Positions 18,387 to 30,097 are shown, counted from the stretch's first letter. The stretch is DNA of 64,000 bases from Metridium senile (GCA_949775045.1 OX459096.1:30649475-30713474), one strand, 5' to 3'. A program made the numbers and translations. Notes: generated by a model from the letters alone, not told the origin.

Positions 18387-21300
18387 ATGGAGAACAAGGG
18401 TCTATCTCCCGCTCAAATCAAACAGGTAAAAATTCAACTGCACAATAATGATAATATTCTATAATTCATAATGCATATCTATTTTCAAAAACCGCGTTCG
18501 TTGTCTTTTCAGTTCGAGGACGATGGGTACCTCATTATCGAAGACTTTTTCTCCGCCGATGATGTGGATACACTCCGCAAGAAGATGCACGATATCGTAG
18601 AGAATATGGATCTTAGCGATAACCCAAACAGTGTATTTCTCGTTGGAAAAGAACAGGTTATTATATATCATTTATTAAATGTTGTTCAAGATAAACAACT
18701 TTTTAGTACTTTCTAATCTACAGTCAACTCTTAACAACGAACTCAACAAAATTTAATTCTGGCTTTTCCTGATTTTCACTTTCCGTTGAGTATTCAGAAA
18801 TCGATTTTAAAACTAAATGGCATATCTACGGTGGCCCATATACGCAATGCTTGAATATATATTTTTGGGCACAAGTATGTTATAAATGAATAAAATGTTA
18901 CTTCTTAGTGCACAAATATATATTTATTAAATGAAATCTATTTTTAAACGCATAAACATATTTCTCAATACACAAAAGTTACTCACAGTACACGAATATA
19001 TTTTCTCAATACACAAAAGTTAAGACTCACAATACACAAATGTATTTTCTCAATACACAAAAGTTAAGACTCACAGTACAATGTATTTTCTCAATGCACA
19101 AAAGTTAAGACTCGCAGTACACGAATATATTTTCGCAATGCACAAACGTTTAAAGGAAACTGGGACCGACTCTGCACTAATAGAGGCCTGGTTTCGTTTG
19201 GGGGAAGCCATATTTTGTCTTCGCAAGCTAGCATGTTTTGTTACAACTGTGGTGCATTAATACAACATTTATTACTCAGATACTATTTCCAGAAGGGATG
19301 CTCACAAAAGAAGATGTTGTTGTTTTTGGCGAAATATCACGACACTGAAATGTCTCTGTGAAGTCTTCAAACAAAATTGTATGACATGGGACTGAAAAGA
19401 AGGCATGTATCCTACAACATTCAGATCGAAGTACGCCAGGAAATAATTAATAATTTGAATGGCCCGGGGTGTTTGGGAGGATATCGTTCGCACTGGTATA
19501 CCCTCAGATTGAAAGGCATTCAAGTACATGTAGCACGAAGCCGGCGGTAGTCGAGGGGCTTTGTCGAGAGCTGGATCCTAAATATATAAAGAGAAGACAG
19601 TATACGAATCCTGGACCTAACTATGCGTGGCATACTGATGGGTATGATAAACTCAAACCGTACGGTTTCCCTATACATCGATGTATAGATACTCTGACAG
19701 TAGGATAGGATAGGATACATGCCTTCTTTTCAGTCCCCAACATCTTCTTTTGTGAGAATCACTTCTGGAAATAGTATCTGAGTAATTCATCGCTGCCGTG
19801 GGAATCGCTTTTTCCCACGATGTTTTGTCCACAGCTTGGACAAAACGCAAATAAAAATTGTATTAATACACCACAGCTGTAACAAAACATGCTAGCTTGC
19901 GAAGACAAAATATGGCTTCCCCTAAATGAAACCAGGCCTCTATTCAGTAGTGCAGAGTCGGTCCCAGTTGCCGGTAAAACTTTTGTGTATTGAGAAAATA
20001 TATTCGTGTACTGCGAGTCTTAACTTTTGTGAATTGAGAAAATATATTCGTGTATTGTGAGTCTTAACTTTTAGGTATTGAGAAAATATATTCGTGTACT
20101 GTGAGTAACTTTTGTGTATTGAGAAAAATATATTCGTGTACTGTGAATAACTTTTGTGTATTGAGAAAATATATTCGTGTACTGTAAGTAACTTTTGTGT
20201 ATTGAGAAATATGTTTATGCGTTTAAAAATAGATTTCATTTAATAAATATATATTTGTGCACTAAGAAGTAACATTTTATTCATTTATAACATACTTGTG
20301 CCCAAAAATATATATTCAAGCATTGCGTATATGGGCCACCGTACATATCGACTTGGCGGATACCACGAACAACAACACGGATATACCTAAAAAAAATACT
20401 TAGTTTAGCAAAACATACCTTTAAATTTTTTTTAGGTCGTCTGGTTGGATTTAAAAAAAAAAAGAATGAGTGTTTTTTCGTTCGTGACACGAATTAGCCT
20501 GCGTAAGCAGACCCTTATTAGCGCTCGAAACGTCTCCCGACAACAACTTGTTGTCGGGAGACGTTTCGAGCGCTAATAAGGGTCTGCTTACGCAGGCTAG
20601 ACACGAATCTGCCGGCAAAGTGTAGAAAGCCTCTACGGTGGCCCATTAGAGACACCTCTTTTGGGAGTCAGTTCTTTGTTACTTTTCAGTTCTGTTTTCA
20701 ACTTCTTTTGCTACTTTTTTGTCATTTTTGTTGTCACCGTTTTGTCACTTTTTGCCGCTCTTTTCTGTCACGTGACCATCAAAGATAAAGGATTAAGACG
20801 TGGAGTCGGTAAGTTGTCTCCTAAAATATCTATCTAAATATATACGAGTTTATAAACTGTAATACTGAGATTTTGCCGTAAGATTAATGGATTCAAATTG
20901 AATAATGGGCATAAAAAAGTGAAAAAAAGGTGACAACAAAGTAGCAAAAGAAGTGACAAAAAGTAGCAAAAAACGTGACAAAAAAAGTAGCACAAAAGTA
21001 GCAAAAAAGTTGAAAAACAGAAAGAGGTAACAAATTAAGAACCCCCAAAAGAGGTGTCCCTAATGTGCCACCGTATTAAACAGTAAAAAAAGGGTTGTAC
21101 TTTTTGTGTTCAAAATACCCAAGCGGTTAACGTAACAATCAAGTTATCTCCTACTGTTCTCTTCTTTAGGTTGGAGATGACTATTTTCTGACAAGTGGTG
21201 ACAAAATAAGAGCTTTTTACGAAAAAGGTGCATTTGATGACAAAGGTAAGAAATATTAAGTTTTTTCTGAAGTATTTTTTGAAACTTCCACTGGCTGTAG

Positions 21301-24300
21301 TCAAATTCTAAAGAATATATTATGGAGGCTGAGGTTGCATATCAACATGAACCGTGAAATATGGTCTATAGATATTACAATGTTCCGACTATTTTATATT
21401 CTGTATTCTGCAACAATCATTTGTAGGTAAACTAAACAGGGATAGACACTTGAGTATCAACAAAGTAGCACATGGTAAGTTGTAAATGATTATTGACTAA
21501 GGGTAAGGGTGATTGACGATCAGTTTTGAAAAAGACCCCTAAAAGGTACGCATTGATTTAAATAACTGTTTTAACAGTTAAAACGCCTTTGTGATTTCAA
21601 CCCCTGAAAGGTACGACTGTGCGACGTTCTATGCAGCCAAGCTTACTTTTAATAACAAAGCAGAGTAAAAATAACCCTTACAGGAGGTTACATGCAGAGT
21701 CAACTCTAAGAGGAGTGCAGATCACCACTACCATACGTGTTTTAATATAGACTGAGTAAAATATAAGACCAGTAGTAGACAGCAAGGCAGGCATGAAGGT
21801 GCTTATGAGCTAGTCAAGAAAGTAAGTTAATGCTCATCCATCCATCCAACCATGTTTCAGTTTATTCAAACATTTTTTCATGTAGTGAGTGAGTGGGTCA
21901 GTTAGTCAGATAGCACGTCAGTTAGTCAGTAACTAAGTCAGTCAATCAATCTTTAAGTTATCATTCACCAAGTCATATCAGATTAACAGAGTAATATTTG
22001 CTTCATCTCTCTTTCAGCTCTCCATACACTTAATCCGGTGTTCAAAAAAGTTACATTTTCCAGTAGAGTTCAAGTAAGGAAGCCACGACTCTATATGTCT
22101 TCTTTGTACTTTTTACTCAGGCTTAGGCTGAGTCTAGGTTTACCTTTTCTATCTATGGGTCTATCGTTGTGTCGAAACTACACAATCGTAATTGACGTAA
22201 TAGGCCTGCCCCTGGACCTTAAATCGCCGTAATTTAATGCGATTTAAAGCGTTTTAATGCGATTTAAGAAAATATGGCCAAACGTCGAGTGAAGTTTTAA
22301 GGCGTTTTAGTGCGGTTTAAGAAAATATGGCCAAACTTCAAGTGAAGTTTTAAGGCATTTTAGTGGCATTTTATTTTTTAGGCGATTTAAGGCGATTTAA
22401 GGTCCAGGGGCAGGCCTACGTTATGCCACAGGTAACCACTTATCTATTACTACTCTATGACGTAGCCCGAGTTAACGCACTAAGGGCGTCTAGTTCTTCA
22501 TATTCTTGAAATCAGCGAAACACTAGAAGCAAAGGAAAAATGGCCCAACCCAACAGAAAGAACTTATTCTCGTTTGTCTTTTAATATTTATTATAAAGTT
22601 ATATTATTTCCTAGGCAATAGCCAAGTCCCTGGAACTAAAGAACCCTGTTGTACCACAAAGCATGTACATCTTTAAGGTAAAACACAGTCATGTTTTATT
22701 TTGCCTATGAGTGGTGAACTGGTGGATGCATTTATTTACTTAACATAACAAAGCTCAACAATATCAACAAACAAACAAACAAGAAACAAAAAAGGAGTGA
22801 AACTTACCAAAACATTTAAAAACATTTTGTTTGTTTCTTTTAACAGCAACCTGGCATTGGAGGAGAAGGTAGAAACTAATGTCATATATTGCAGCATACT
22901 TCTGATTAATGATAAAAAACATCTAGACATGGATTGATCAGCTTGCTAAAATAATTTCTTGTTACATATATAGTTCAACCTCATAGGGATGTAGTATATT
23001 CACTGCACACCAAGCTTGGTTCGACAATTTTTTCATCTTCATCTTCATGTTGATGTTATCTTTATGTTCAAGCTAACATTTGTTGTTGTTTTAGTTCCTC
23101 CTCACAGAGACTCTACGTATCTTTACACTGATCCACCAAGTGCAATTGGCATATGGATACCACTTGAAGACTGTACACAAGAGAATGGCTGTTTATGGTT
23201 TATACCAGGATCACATAAAGGTATTACTGTCTCCCTCACCCATGCAGTGCCTTCCCTATCTACCACTCCTTCTATTCCTCCTCTCCCCTTACTTACTCAC
23301 CTTCTATCCCTTCCTTCTATCCTCTCTTCCTTGCTCCCTACTTCACTCTCTTCCACCCTCTTTTTATCTCCCTCCCTCTTTCTTTCTCTTTTTATCACTT
23401 CCTCCTTTTCTCTCTCTCTCCGGCCCTCCTGTTATCTGTTCCTCCCTCCAGAAAATGTCTGGAAAGGCAAGGGAATTGCAGCAGTAGAAACCGTTTCATG
23501 GAGGTGCCTTTTATTCTATAGCTGGTCTTTGACAAGTCTATTTACAATCGAATAAAGACTGAGAAATGTAGAGCTGGCTACTGTAATTTTCTGTTTTTAC
23601 AGTTTATTCCAAATCTTGCACTTCTCTATACTATATTTCAGTTATGAGAACCTTTCTTTTTAGTTCCAGAAATCAAGCGCAGAATGATAAGGACTCCTGG
23701 TCATGCCAATCATGTAGTAGAACATGTGGGACCTGAACATGAGTTTGATGAAAACGATTTCAAAGTTGCTTGTACTAAAAAGGGTTAGTTTAATGTTTTA
23801 TGGTTTGTGAATAACCAGTCAAAATTGTTTAACAGACCTACAATCTAAATTATCTTGGGAACATTTTGTTGTAGTAAATTTCAATTTTCCCCTTCAGCAA
23901 TTTTGGGGTTTGAAAGCTGAAATGCTTGCGCATTGTGAAGGCCAATCAACATTGATTTGGGGGAGGGGGCTATTAAACAAAAGTCTGTTTATTTTACAAA
24001 GCAAAGGCACAAATGTCCCAACAATTTTGAGCACAATTGTAGGTATTCTGCAATTTCCTATCCACACACAATGTGTATCATGGTGTGGGATCATTGGTTG
24101 CCTGGTAAATTGAGTAGCGTTCAAATGTATTTGTTATTGAACCACAAGCCTTCAGCAACAAAGTATAATAGTTAAATTATGTGTGACATAACTATTTTGG
24201 CATAACTACTTTGTTTGATACTTCCAGGATGTCTAGTTTTAATTCATGGCTCAGTGTTACATAGAAGCTTTCCCAATAAGTCTTCAAAGTCAAGACATGC

Positions 24301-25154
24301 TTATACCTTCCATCTTGTTGATGGGGATGCCAAATGGAGTGAACAAAATTGGTATGTACATACAAACTGCATTGGCCAATATATTGTTGAAAGCATGGGA
24401 TATCACTGCATGGCCAAGGCTTCTCAAATTCATGAATAATTAATGAGCAGAAAACAAAGTAAACCACTACTGTAATATTGGTCTTGATATGTGGTCTCAA
24501 TTACCATTAACTTTAACCACTTTTCTCCTAGAATTATCCATGAATTTGAGAAGCTAGATCAAACACTCAAAAGAGTCTATCATCCTCTATCAAAACACTT
24601 TCATGTTGGTTAAACAAAACTTCACTGTGCCTCGTTTTTTTTTTATCCTACTTCCAGGTGTTTTAATAATATTAGTATGAAACACTCTTCCATGGTTTGA
24701 TCTGTTGCAACACAAATCACTATATACATGCATGCAACACAAGTATCAAGGGTGGATCCAGGGGGAGGGTCTGTCAAATTTAAGTTCAAATATTTTTTTC
24801 AAATATTTTGCTTGACGGAATTGGGCTTCCTGTGGTAAAATGTGCCCGGGATTCCTAATTATGCCAACCCAATTTTCCCCTGGGACCCCCCCTTTTGAAA
24901 AATCCTGGATCCGCCCTTGAGTATGACAATTTGTTCAGTTTTAAAAAGTTGTGTCTATAACAGAAATTTAGATGTCCGACTAGAAGCACGTTTTTGACAT
25001 TTAAATTGTCTAACAATTTATTGAAAATCCAATCAAATAACCATGCCAGTCTTTTATGAAAAGACAGTGCTAAAGAGTACAGTACTAAATTGTAAATTGT
25101 TCCTTTTGTAGGTTACAGATACCTGGTCCATTTCCTTCATTGTATACAACTTAA
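18387..25154 (+). CDS. PHYHD1: Phytanoyl-CoA dioxygenase domain-containing protein 1
   Basis: Fe(II)/2-oxoglutarate-dependent oxygenase of the PhyH family, probably cytosolic (no targeting sequence seen). Eleven exons by eye: 18387-18425, 18513-18656, 21170-21245, 21427-21474, 22018-22073, 22615-22677, 22847-22868, 23095-23220, 23664-23783, 24228-24351, 25112-25154. All phases agree and give 286 residues, close to the 291 of the human protein. Iron ligands: H153 and D155 (PPHRDS, exon 8) and H243 (VLHRS, exon 10); R254 ([11 protein letters not shown]) is placed to bind 2-oxoglutarate. The strongest matches are [23 protein letters not shown] in exon 8 and the ending PFPSLYT in the small last exon. 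The physiological substrate of PHYHD1 is not settled. It converges with FAIM, stop to stop about 1.1 kb. Intron 2 is swollen by foldback elements. Confidence 0.93.
18827..20343. mobile_element. 1.5 kb foldback element with integrase-like centre (TACGGTGGCCCAT family, copy A)
   Basis: Left arm 18827-19413 and right arm 19712-20343 are inverted copies; tips read TACGGTGGCCCATATAC. The target duplication CATATC is present at 18821-18826 and 20344-20349. Each arm has an array of about 39-base repeats (core ACACAAAAGTTA...CACAGTACACGAATATATTTTCTCAAT) with different copy number, then a block GAAGCCATATTTTGTCTTCG...GCTAGCATGTTTTGTTAC shared by both. The unique centre encodes an integrase-core fragment. 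It sits in PHYHD1 intron 2. Confidence 0.85.
19414..19711 (+). pseudogene. Broken integrase-core (DDE, rve-type) fragment inside the foldback element
   Basis: Two frames together show the pattern of the integrase-like proteins common in cnidarian and fish genomes: GCLGGYR (about 19470), then, after a frame break near 19515-19540, LCRELDP and [20 protein letters not shown] (about 19614-19672) ending in IHRCID. The Asp in WHTDGYD is the first catalytic acid of the core; the others are absent because the right arm begins. So this is a truncated, frame-shifted internal piece of what could be the mobile family's own transposase, or a captured gene piece. Family recognition is from memory of the conserved [10 protein letters not shown] block. 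Confidence 0.6.
20495..20599. mobile_element. 105-bp near-perfect palindrome with 9-bp target duplication
   Basis: The arms (TAGCCTGCGTAAGCAG... against ...CTGCTTACGCAGGCTA) pair without visible mismatch around a single central base. It is flanked by GACACGAAT at 20486-20494 and again at 20600-20608. A 9-bp duplication fits Mutator-like transposases. The sequence is GC-richer than its surroundings. It lies in PHYHD1 intron 2. Confidence 0.9.
20634..21075. mobile_element. Foldback element, TACGGTGGCCCAT family, copy B
   Basis: 442 bases with tips TACGGTGGCCCATTAGAGACACC / mirrored at 21047-21075, and arms made of T-rich (left) and A-rich (right) short repeats such as TTTTGTCACTTTTTG and CAAAAAGTAGCAAAA. 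It shares its first 13 bases with copy A but differs inside. No clear target duplication. It ends 94 bases before PHYHD1 exon 3. Confidence 0.8.
22095..22500 (+). repeat. Dispersed repeat in PHYHD1 intron 5, interrupted by an inverted-repeat insertion
   Basis: Flanking parts (GTCTAGGTTTACCTTTTCTATC... and ...GTAACCACTTATC... GTAGCCCGAG) match 62812-62950 in an MRCK intron. The insertion at 22202-22417 has tips AGGCCTGCCCCTGGACCTTAA / mirrored and internal GCGATTTAAG repeats; the duplicated target is ACGTAAT (22195-22201) / ACGTTAT (22418-22424). Confidence 0.75.
24747..24919. mobile_element. MITE with ends CAAGGGTGGATCCAGG in PHYHD1 intron 10
   Basis: 173 bases with inverted ends CAAGGGTGGATCCAGG / CCTGGATCCGCCCTTG and AGTAT duplicated on both sides (24742-24746, 24920-24924). 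The uninterrupted sequence is found in a second copy of the flanking DNA at 25190-25211. Confidence 0.8.
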
Positions 25155-26246
25155 AAATGTTCTATTTTAGAATCAACAAATCACTCTTGCATGCAACACA
25201 AGTATGACAATATTTTCAGTTTTTAAAAGTTGGGTCTTAAAATAAAATATTTCAAGACCAGAAGCACATTTTTGATATTTAATTGCCTAACTATTCATGT
25301 TGTTTGCAACAACATTTGTAATCTTGATCATCATTTTTACATAGCTATTCTTCACTAACCATAAGTACTATATACCTGGTTGTAATACAACTGCCATTAA
25401 AGGCAATGTGTCAACATTTGTAATCTCGATCAAAGAAGTGTTTTTAAATCATTTTTACATAGCTATTCTTCACTAACTAGTACTATCTGGTTGTAATACA
25501 TTTGCCATTAAATGCAATGTGTCAATATGAGACTGAAATCACAAATGTATCAATACACTAATAATTGATCCATCATGGCTTCTATGATTTCTAATTTCAA
25601 CATGAACAAAGTTTGTTCAATAATTATAAAACGCATTGAGCTGTTATTTCTTTTCATGGCAGAATGTCTTATTGCCTTTTTAAAATAGTTGACTGATTTA
25701 ATCCAAGAGTACATTAAATTGAACAATTGAATACATGATAATATACACTACAATAATATACATGTAACTATTTGAAAGCTGTTGACTGGAGGCAGTAAAA
25801 ATAGAACATTTTAAACTGGTATTTCTCATTTTAAATCTATCTTGTAGGTGCATCTATCCAAACAGCCACAGCAAAAAAAAAACATATTTGTCCCTCCATC
25901 AAACTTCAAAGTTTGGTGAAAAACGTTGCACCATTCCATTCTCCAAATACATGTGTTAAGTTTCAGAGAGATATAATTTGCATATTATATTTTTGTAACA
26001 ACTGATAATGGGTAGATGTTAGCAACAATACAAATCTATAAATGTTTAGCCTTTTTTTACAACAGTGGTATACAAACTTATTGGGAGAGTGTGACGTTTT
26101 GAGCCCAACATGTTTTCTTGGTGACTGTTAAGAGATAGGTGCAAGCTAGGGTAAAAGTATTTGAGTACCAAGTCAATTTCTTTTCTTTCAACACTCTTTC
26201 AATGGTTCTGGTATTTCAACAATAATTCAACAACAAAACTCAACTA
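25155..26246. other. Intergenic DNA between the convergent PHYHD1 and FAIM genes
   Basis: Holds a second copy of about 100 bases also seen at 24722-25020 (TGCAACACAAGTATGACAAT...) and a local duplication at about 25310-25530 (CATTTTTACATAGCTATTCT). The 3' UTRs of both genes should be here. No gene found. Confidence 0.6.
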
Positions 26247-28574
26247 TTAATCTGCACTTTGTGGTATTTCATTATCATCAATCATAAGGCAATGTACTAT
26301 CCCATCACGTTTCCTTCCTGTACTTGCAGCTTTTATATAACAGTTATGTCTTCCTAAAGAAAAATGTGTTTCTGTTCCATCATCGACAAACTCTCCCTGA
26401 AGCAAGAAATAAACAGTATAAAAGTGACATCACATACAACTTTTAAGTCTAATTAATGTGGTGCCAACCAAGAAAAAAAAAACAAGATAAGTTATGAAAA
26501 ATGTGTTTCTGTTCCATCAACGACAAACCAACGACAAACTCTCCCTGGAGCAAGAAATAAACAGTATGAAAGTGACATCACATACAACGTTTAAGTCTAA
26601 TTAATGTGGTGCCAACCAAGAAAAAAAAACCAAGATAAGTCATGAAAAATGTGTTTCTGTTCCATCAACGACAAACTCTCCCTGAAGCAAGAAATAAACA
26701 GTATAAAAGTGACATCACATACAACTTTTAAGTCTTATGAATGTGGTGCCAACCAAGAAAAAACAAGATAAGTTATGAAAAACTAAAGTGGCAACACATA
26801 AAACTTTGAAGTTATGTGGTTATGTGGTGTGTACCAGGTGGACCAGCCAAAGAATGTAAACATCATCATGATTATTGTCATATATTATTGTCATCATCAT
26901 CATCATCATTATATTATTGTCATCATCATTATTGTCATCATTATAAATTTATGTGGTTATCTGTAAGCAAAGTTAACTTGGATTTGACTTTGGTCAGCAG
27001 TTAATTGGTCTTGGCTTTGCATGTGTGGTGTCATCACTACCTTGCCACATGGGTTGATTGCTAGTTGCTACTTCCTTCCTCCTGCTCACGCCTTTGCCAC
27101 CCCTCCTCCTTTATGGGAGACTTTGTAATTTCCACCTGGTCATGTGACCTTCTTAACAAAACAATTTAAAAGTAGCACAAAATCAATGCTAGGCTTCAAA
27201 CGTTTTTTTGCCAAAACAAACATTCTTCACAAATATTAGTTATATTTTTTTAAATCTCTATGGAATTTTTTGAAATCACCAAATATTATAAGAGTTTATT
27301 TAGCTGACTGACAAGGCTTGCCAGTCAGTCATACGATTCCTTGTTATTTTTGATGACTTCAACACCCGGGGGGGGACTCTGGCCAGAAAAGAGCGGGATG
27401 CTCGTCGGAAATTTAAAAAATGACCCCTAAAAGATACCTGAGTCTTACAAAGGTGGGTGTGGCAACAAGATATTTTACCCCTAAGGATACCAGCTAAAAT
27501 TTGACAAATTTATAGTTATTTTGTATTTTTAATAGTCCCCAAAAAATACCCTAAAAATACCCTAAAAGATACCAGCTTTGACTTCGAAGCCCTAAAAGCT
27601 TTTAGACATCCTAAATGATACCAAACCCCTGATTTTGACCCCTAAAAGATACGACGAGCACTCCTGCCCTACGATATAAGAGAGTCCCCCCCAGGCTTCA
27701 ACATTAGCCTTAATTTTAAAGATATTGAGAGCTTAAAACTTTCAGATAATGTCTGTTCTGACATTCTTTTTAAAATTATGGAATTGATTTTGTGCTGCTC
27801 TTAAATGTTTTGATTAACAAGATCACATGACCAAGTCCTGCAAAAATGACTATTATTGTCATAATGATACTCACAGCTGTTTCAACTACATCTCCATTTA
27901 TCCACACCTCCATGGTGTCTTTTTCTGTGAACAAAGGACAAAGAAGTGAGATGGAATAAACAGTTAATGGTAACTAGGTTAAATCATAATCTTGATGCCC
28001 ATGTCAAATTTAGACTATCTAGACTATTTTTTAGCCTTACACAGGGAGCCCGGCTTTTGGTTGCTTTTAAGTAAGATAAAAAATCGCATAGCGTTTTTGG
28101 GATTCCTGTGGTGCCTAGGAGATTAGCGCTACATATTGTGACCCTTGTTAAATCCTATGAAATCCGACCTCTATAAGTGGGACAGTCGTTGGCATGTAAT
28201 CAGATCCGGTGGTAACGAATTTAGTAACGCACTCTCTTAAAACACACTTTCTCTTAGTGTACTCTATGCGAGTGCGTTACTACCGATCTGATTACACGCC
28301 AACGACTCTCCCATTACTGAGGTCGGATTTCATAGATTACGTAAACCGTTTACAAAGGTCATGATATATAGCGCTAATCTTCTAAGCACCACAGGAATCC
28401 CAAAAAAGCTACGCGATTTTTTATCTTACGTAAAAGCAACCAAAAGCCGGGCTCCCTGTGCTTAATGTAAAAGCCTTGAATCTTTTTTTATCTTTAATAA
28501 CCCACTCTTAAAACAGTATAAAAATATACTAAGAGCAGACCTTAGACATGTGCGCTATATAAATATATTATTAC

Positions 28575-28670
<96 letters not shown>

Positions 28671-30097
28671 ATTATTATTATTATTATTATTACTATTTAG
28701 TTAGAATTTAAAGAAACACCAGGTGATCAAATTAAATTAAAATTCTGATGAAGCAATAGGATTTACAATAAAACTCACTATGAATTACAACCCTGAATTT
28801 TTTACATTTTTGATGATATGTATTTTTTTGTATAATTTTTTTGGTAAACTTCCAATTTGCATATACAAATTAATGATGAGAAAAACTTCATTTCACAAAC
28901 TTGAATAAAAATTATTACGAATGAGATTTCAAATTAGAGAGGATTTCATCCTTATTTCAGGCAGAAAAAAAGGTAGATATTTCCTTCATTAAATATTCAT
29001 AATTCACACTAAGATACTATGCAAACACTGTTTTGAATAACAAATTTGATTCTTTACAATTGCAACATAAGCTTCATTAATTTTTTACAACTGAAAGTTT
29101 TTCATACAATGTCACATTGAGACAAAGAAAGATATTTAAAAGTTGATTGTATAATGCTTAGTCTGGCTTTGCGAAATGAGTGTAGCTAAATTAAAACCAT
29201 GTAATTGAAACAACTTTCTCGAGTGATATATGATTGATGTGATAAAACATCACTTAAATTATTCAATTCAAATTCTACATTCTGTACAAACAATACAGAA
29301 AATTTAAGTTAATTCAGTTCCATCTTGTGAAAGCATAGTTAGCTATGGTGAGAGCTAACAATACAGATAACTATAAAACATTAACTCGAATTAATAATAA
29401 AAATCATATGAAAAAAAAAATTATATTATTTGCATATACATGTATAAACGATGCAGGTTTATTCCTGTGAACACCTGTACTATGAACGATTCCATAACAT
29501 TTAGCATAACCAGTATTTTTTTTTACTTTTTCGGCCGCAAAAAAAGCTATCGTTATTAAGTTAGATATAACTGTAACTCTAAGGATATTGGTCAGACTAC
29601 AAGTGATAAAAATATAGCAAAATGGTATTATTAGTCGGATTTCACTATATAGCCAATCAACACCTACGTAACTTATATGCGAAATTCTTATTTTCCACAA
29701 TTGGGCATTTTTATTCTCATCAACTTAGTATAAAACTGAGAAATAAAAATGACGAAAATTTACCTAATACAATTCTGGTTTCCACTCCATCCAACAAGAA
29801 TGTCCACACTTTAGCAGTTTTCTTGCGATTTTCTACAAATTTTTTGAGCGATTTTCCTCCAACTTCTAGCGTGTATTCGTACTGGAAGCCACTAACTGCT
29901 TCGATGTGTATTGTAGCTCTTTTATCGCCAATGTCAAATATCTCCTGCCCTACTAATCGAAACATCCAGTTTCTTTTGACCACTTCTTTATTGTCCACTG
30001 TGATCACACGTCGGCCTGTAGTCGTACCATGCTCAAATGCCACTTTATGAACGCGATCTGCTAGGGCTATATCCCAAGTCGCAACAATGTCACTCAT
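26247..30097 (-). CDS. FAIM: Fas apoptotic inhibitory molecule 1
   Basis: Three exons on the minus strand: 30097-29764, 27924-27875, 26396-26247; phases agree and give 177 residues against 179 in human FAIM. Exon 1 holds the N-terminal beta domain (VATWDIALADRVHKVAFEHGT, NWMFRLVG, EYTLEVGGKSLKKF); exon 2 encodes EKDTMEVWINGDVVETA; exon 3 encodes the C-terminal domain (GEFVDDGTETHFSLG, CYIKAASTGRK, GIVHCLMIDDNEIP). FAIM is a soluble cytosolic protein made of two beta-sandwich-type domains, linked to protection from Fas killing, NF-kappaB and ERK signalling, and resistance to stress-induced protein aggregation. Intron 1 (27925-29763) contains an ATT microsatellite and foldback copy 2; intron 2 contains partial repeats of exon 3. 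Confidence 0.94.
26360..26780 (-). repeat. Tandem triplication covering the start of FAIM exon 3 and its acceptor
   Basis: Three copies of a unit of about 135-150 bases, at about 26360-26496, 26497-26643 and 26644-26780. Each contains, on the minus strand, GTTTATTTCTTGCTTC(C)AG followed by GGAGAGTTTGTCG and on to CATTTTTC. The lowest copy continues into the real exon 3; the two upstream copies break off at CATTTTTC and run into intron sequence. The middle copy has an internal 11-base repeat (ACGACAAACCA). Confidence 0.85.
27364..27693. repeat. Foldback repeat with C/G-tract ends and CCCCTAAAAGATACC arrays
   Basis: Inverted tips GGGGGGGACTCT / AGAGTCCCCCCC enclose many copies of a CCTAAAAGATACC-type unit and GCTCGTC / GACGAGC inverted pairs. 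A related fragment with ACCCCTAAAAGGTACG is at about 21528-21612. It lies 180 bases from FAIM exon 2. Confidence 0.7.
28040..28460. mobile_element. Foldback element, CACAGGGAGCCCGGCTT family, copy 2
   Basis: 421 bases with the same 17-base tips as copy 1 at 10252 and arms that pair over most of their length (for example GATTTCATAG near 28156 and 28330). CTTA is duplicated at 28036-28039 and 28461-28464. It lies within FAIM intron 1. Confidence 0.87.
28561..28690 (+). repeat. (ATT)n microsatellite
   Basis: About 40 ATT/TTA units with one break near 28668; in FAIM intron 1. Confidence 0.95.

Noticed and set aside
23220..23487. Long hydrophobic frames after PHYHD1 exon 8
   Set aside because: A C/T-rich simple stretch (CTCCCTC...) in intron 8; exon 8 ends at a good donor at 23221.
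24352..24439. Read-through extension of PHYHD1 exon 10 ([12 protein letters not shown]...)
   Set aside because: The GT at 24352 is a good donor, and a later small exon at 25112 restores the family ending; the extension includes a dispersed ATTCATGAATAATTAATGAG repeat.
26868..26945. CRISPR-like or regulatory array in CATCAT repeats
   Set aside because: Plain trinucleotide simple repeat; no spacers and a eukaryotic context.
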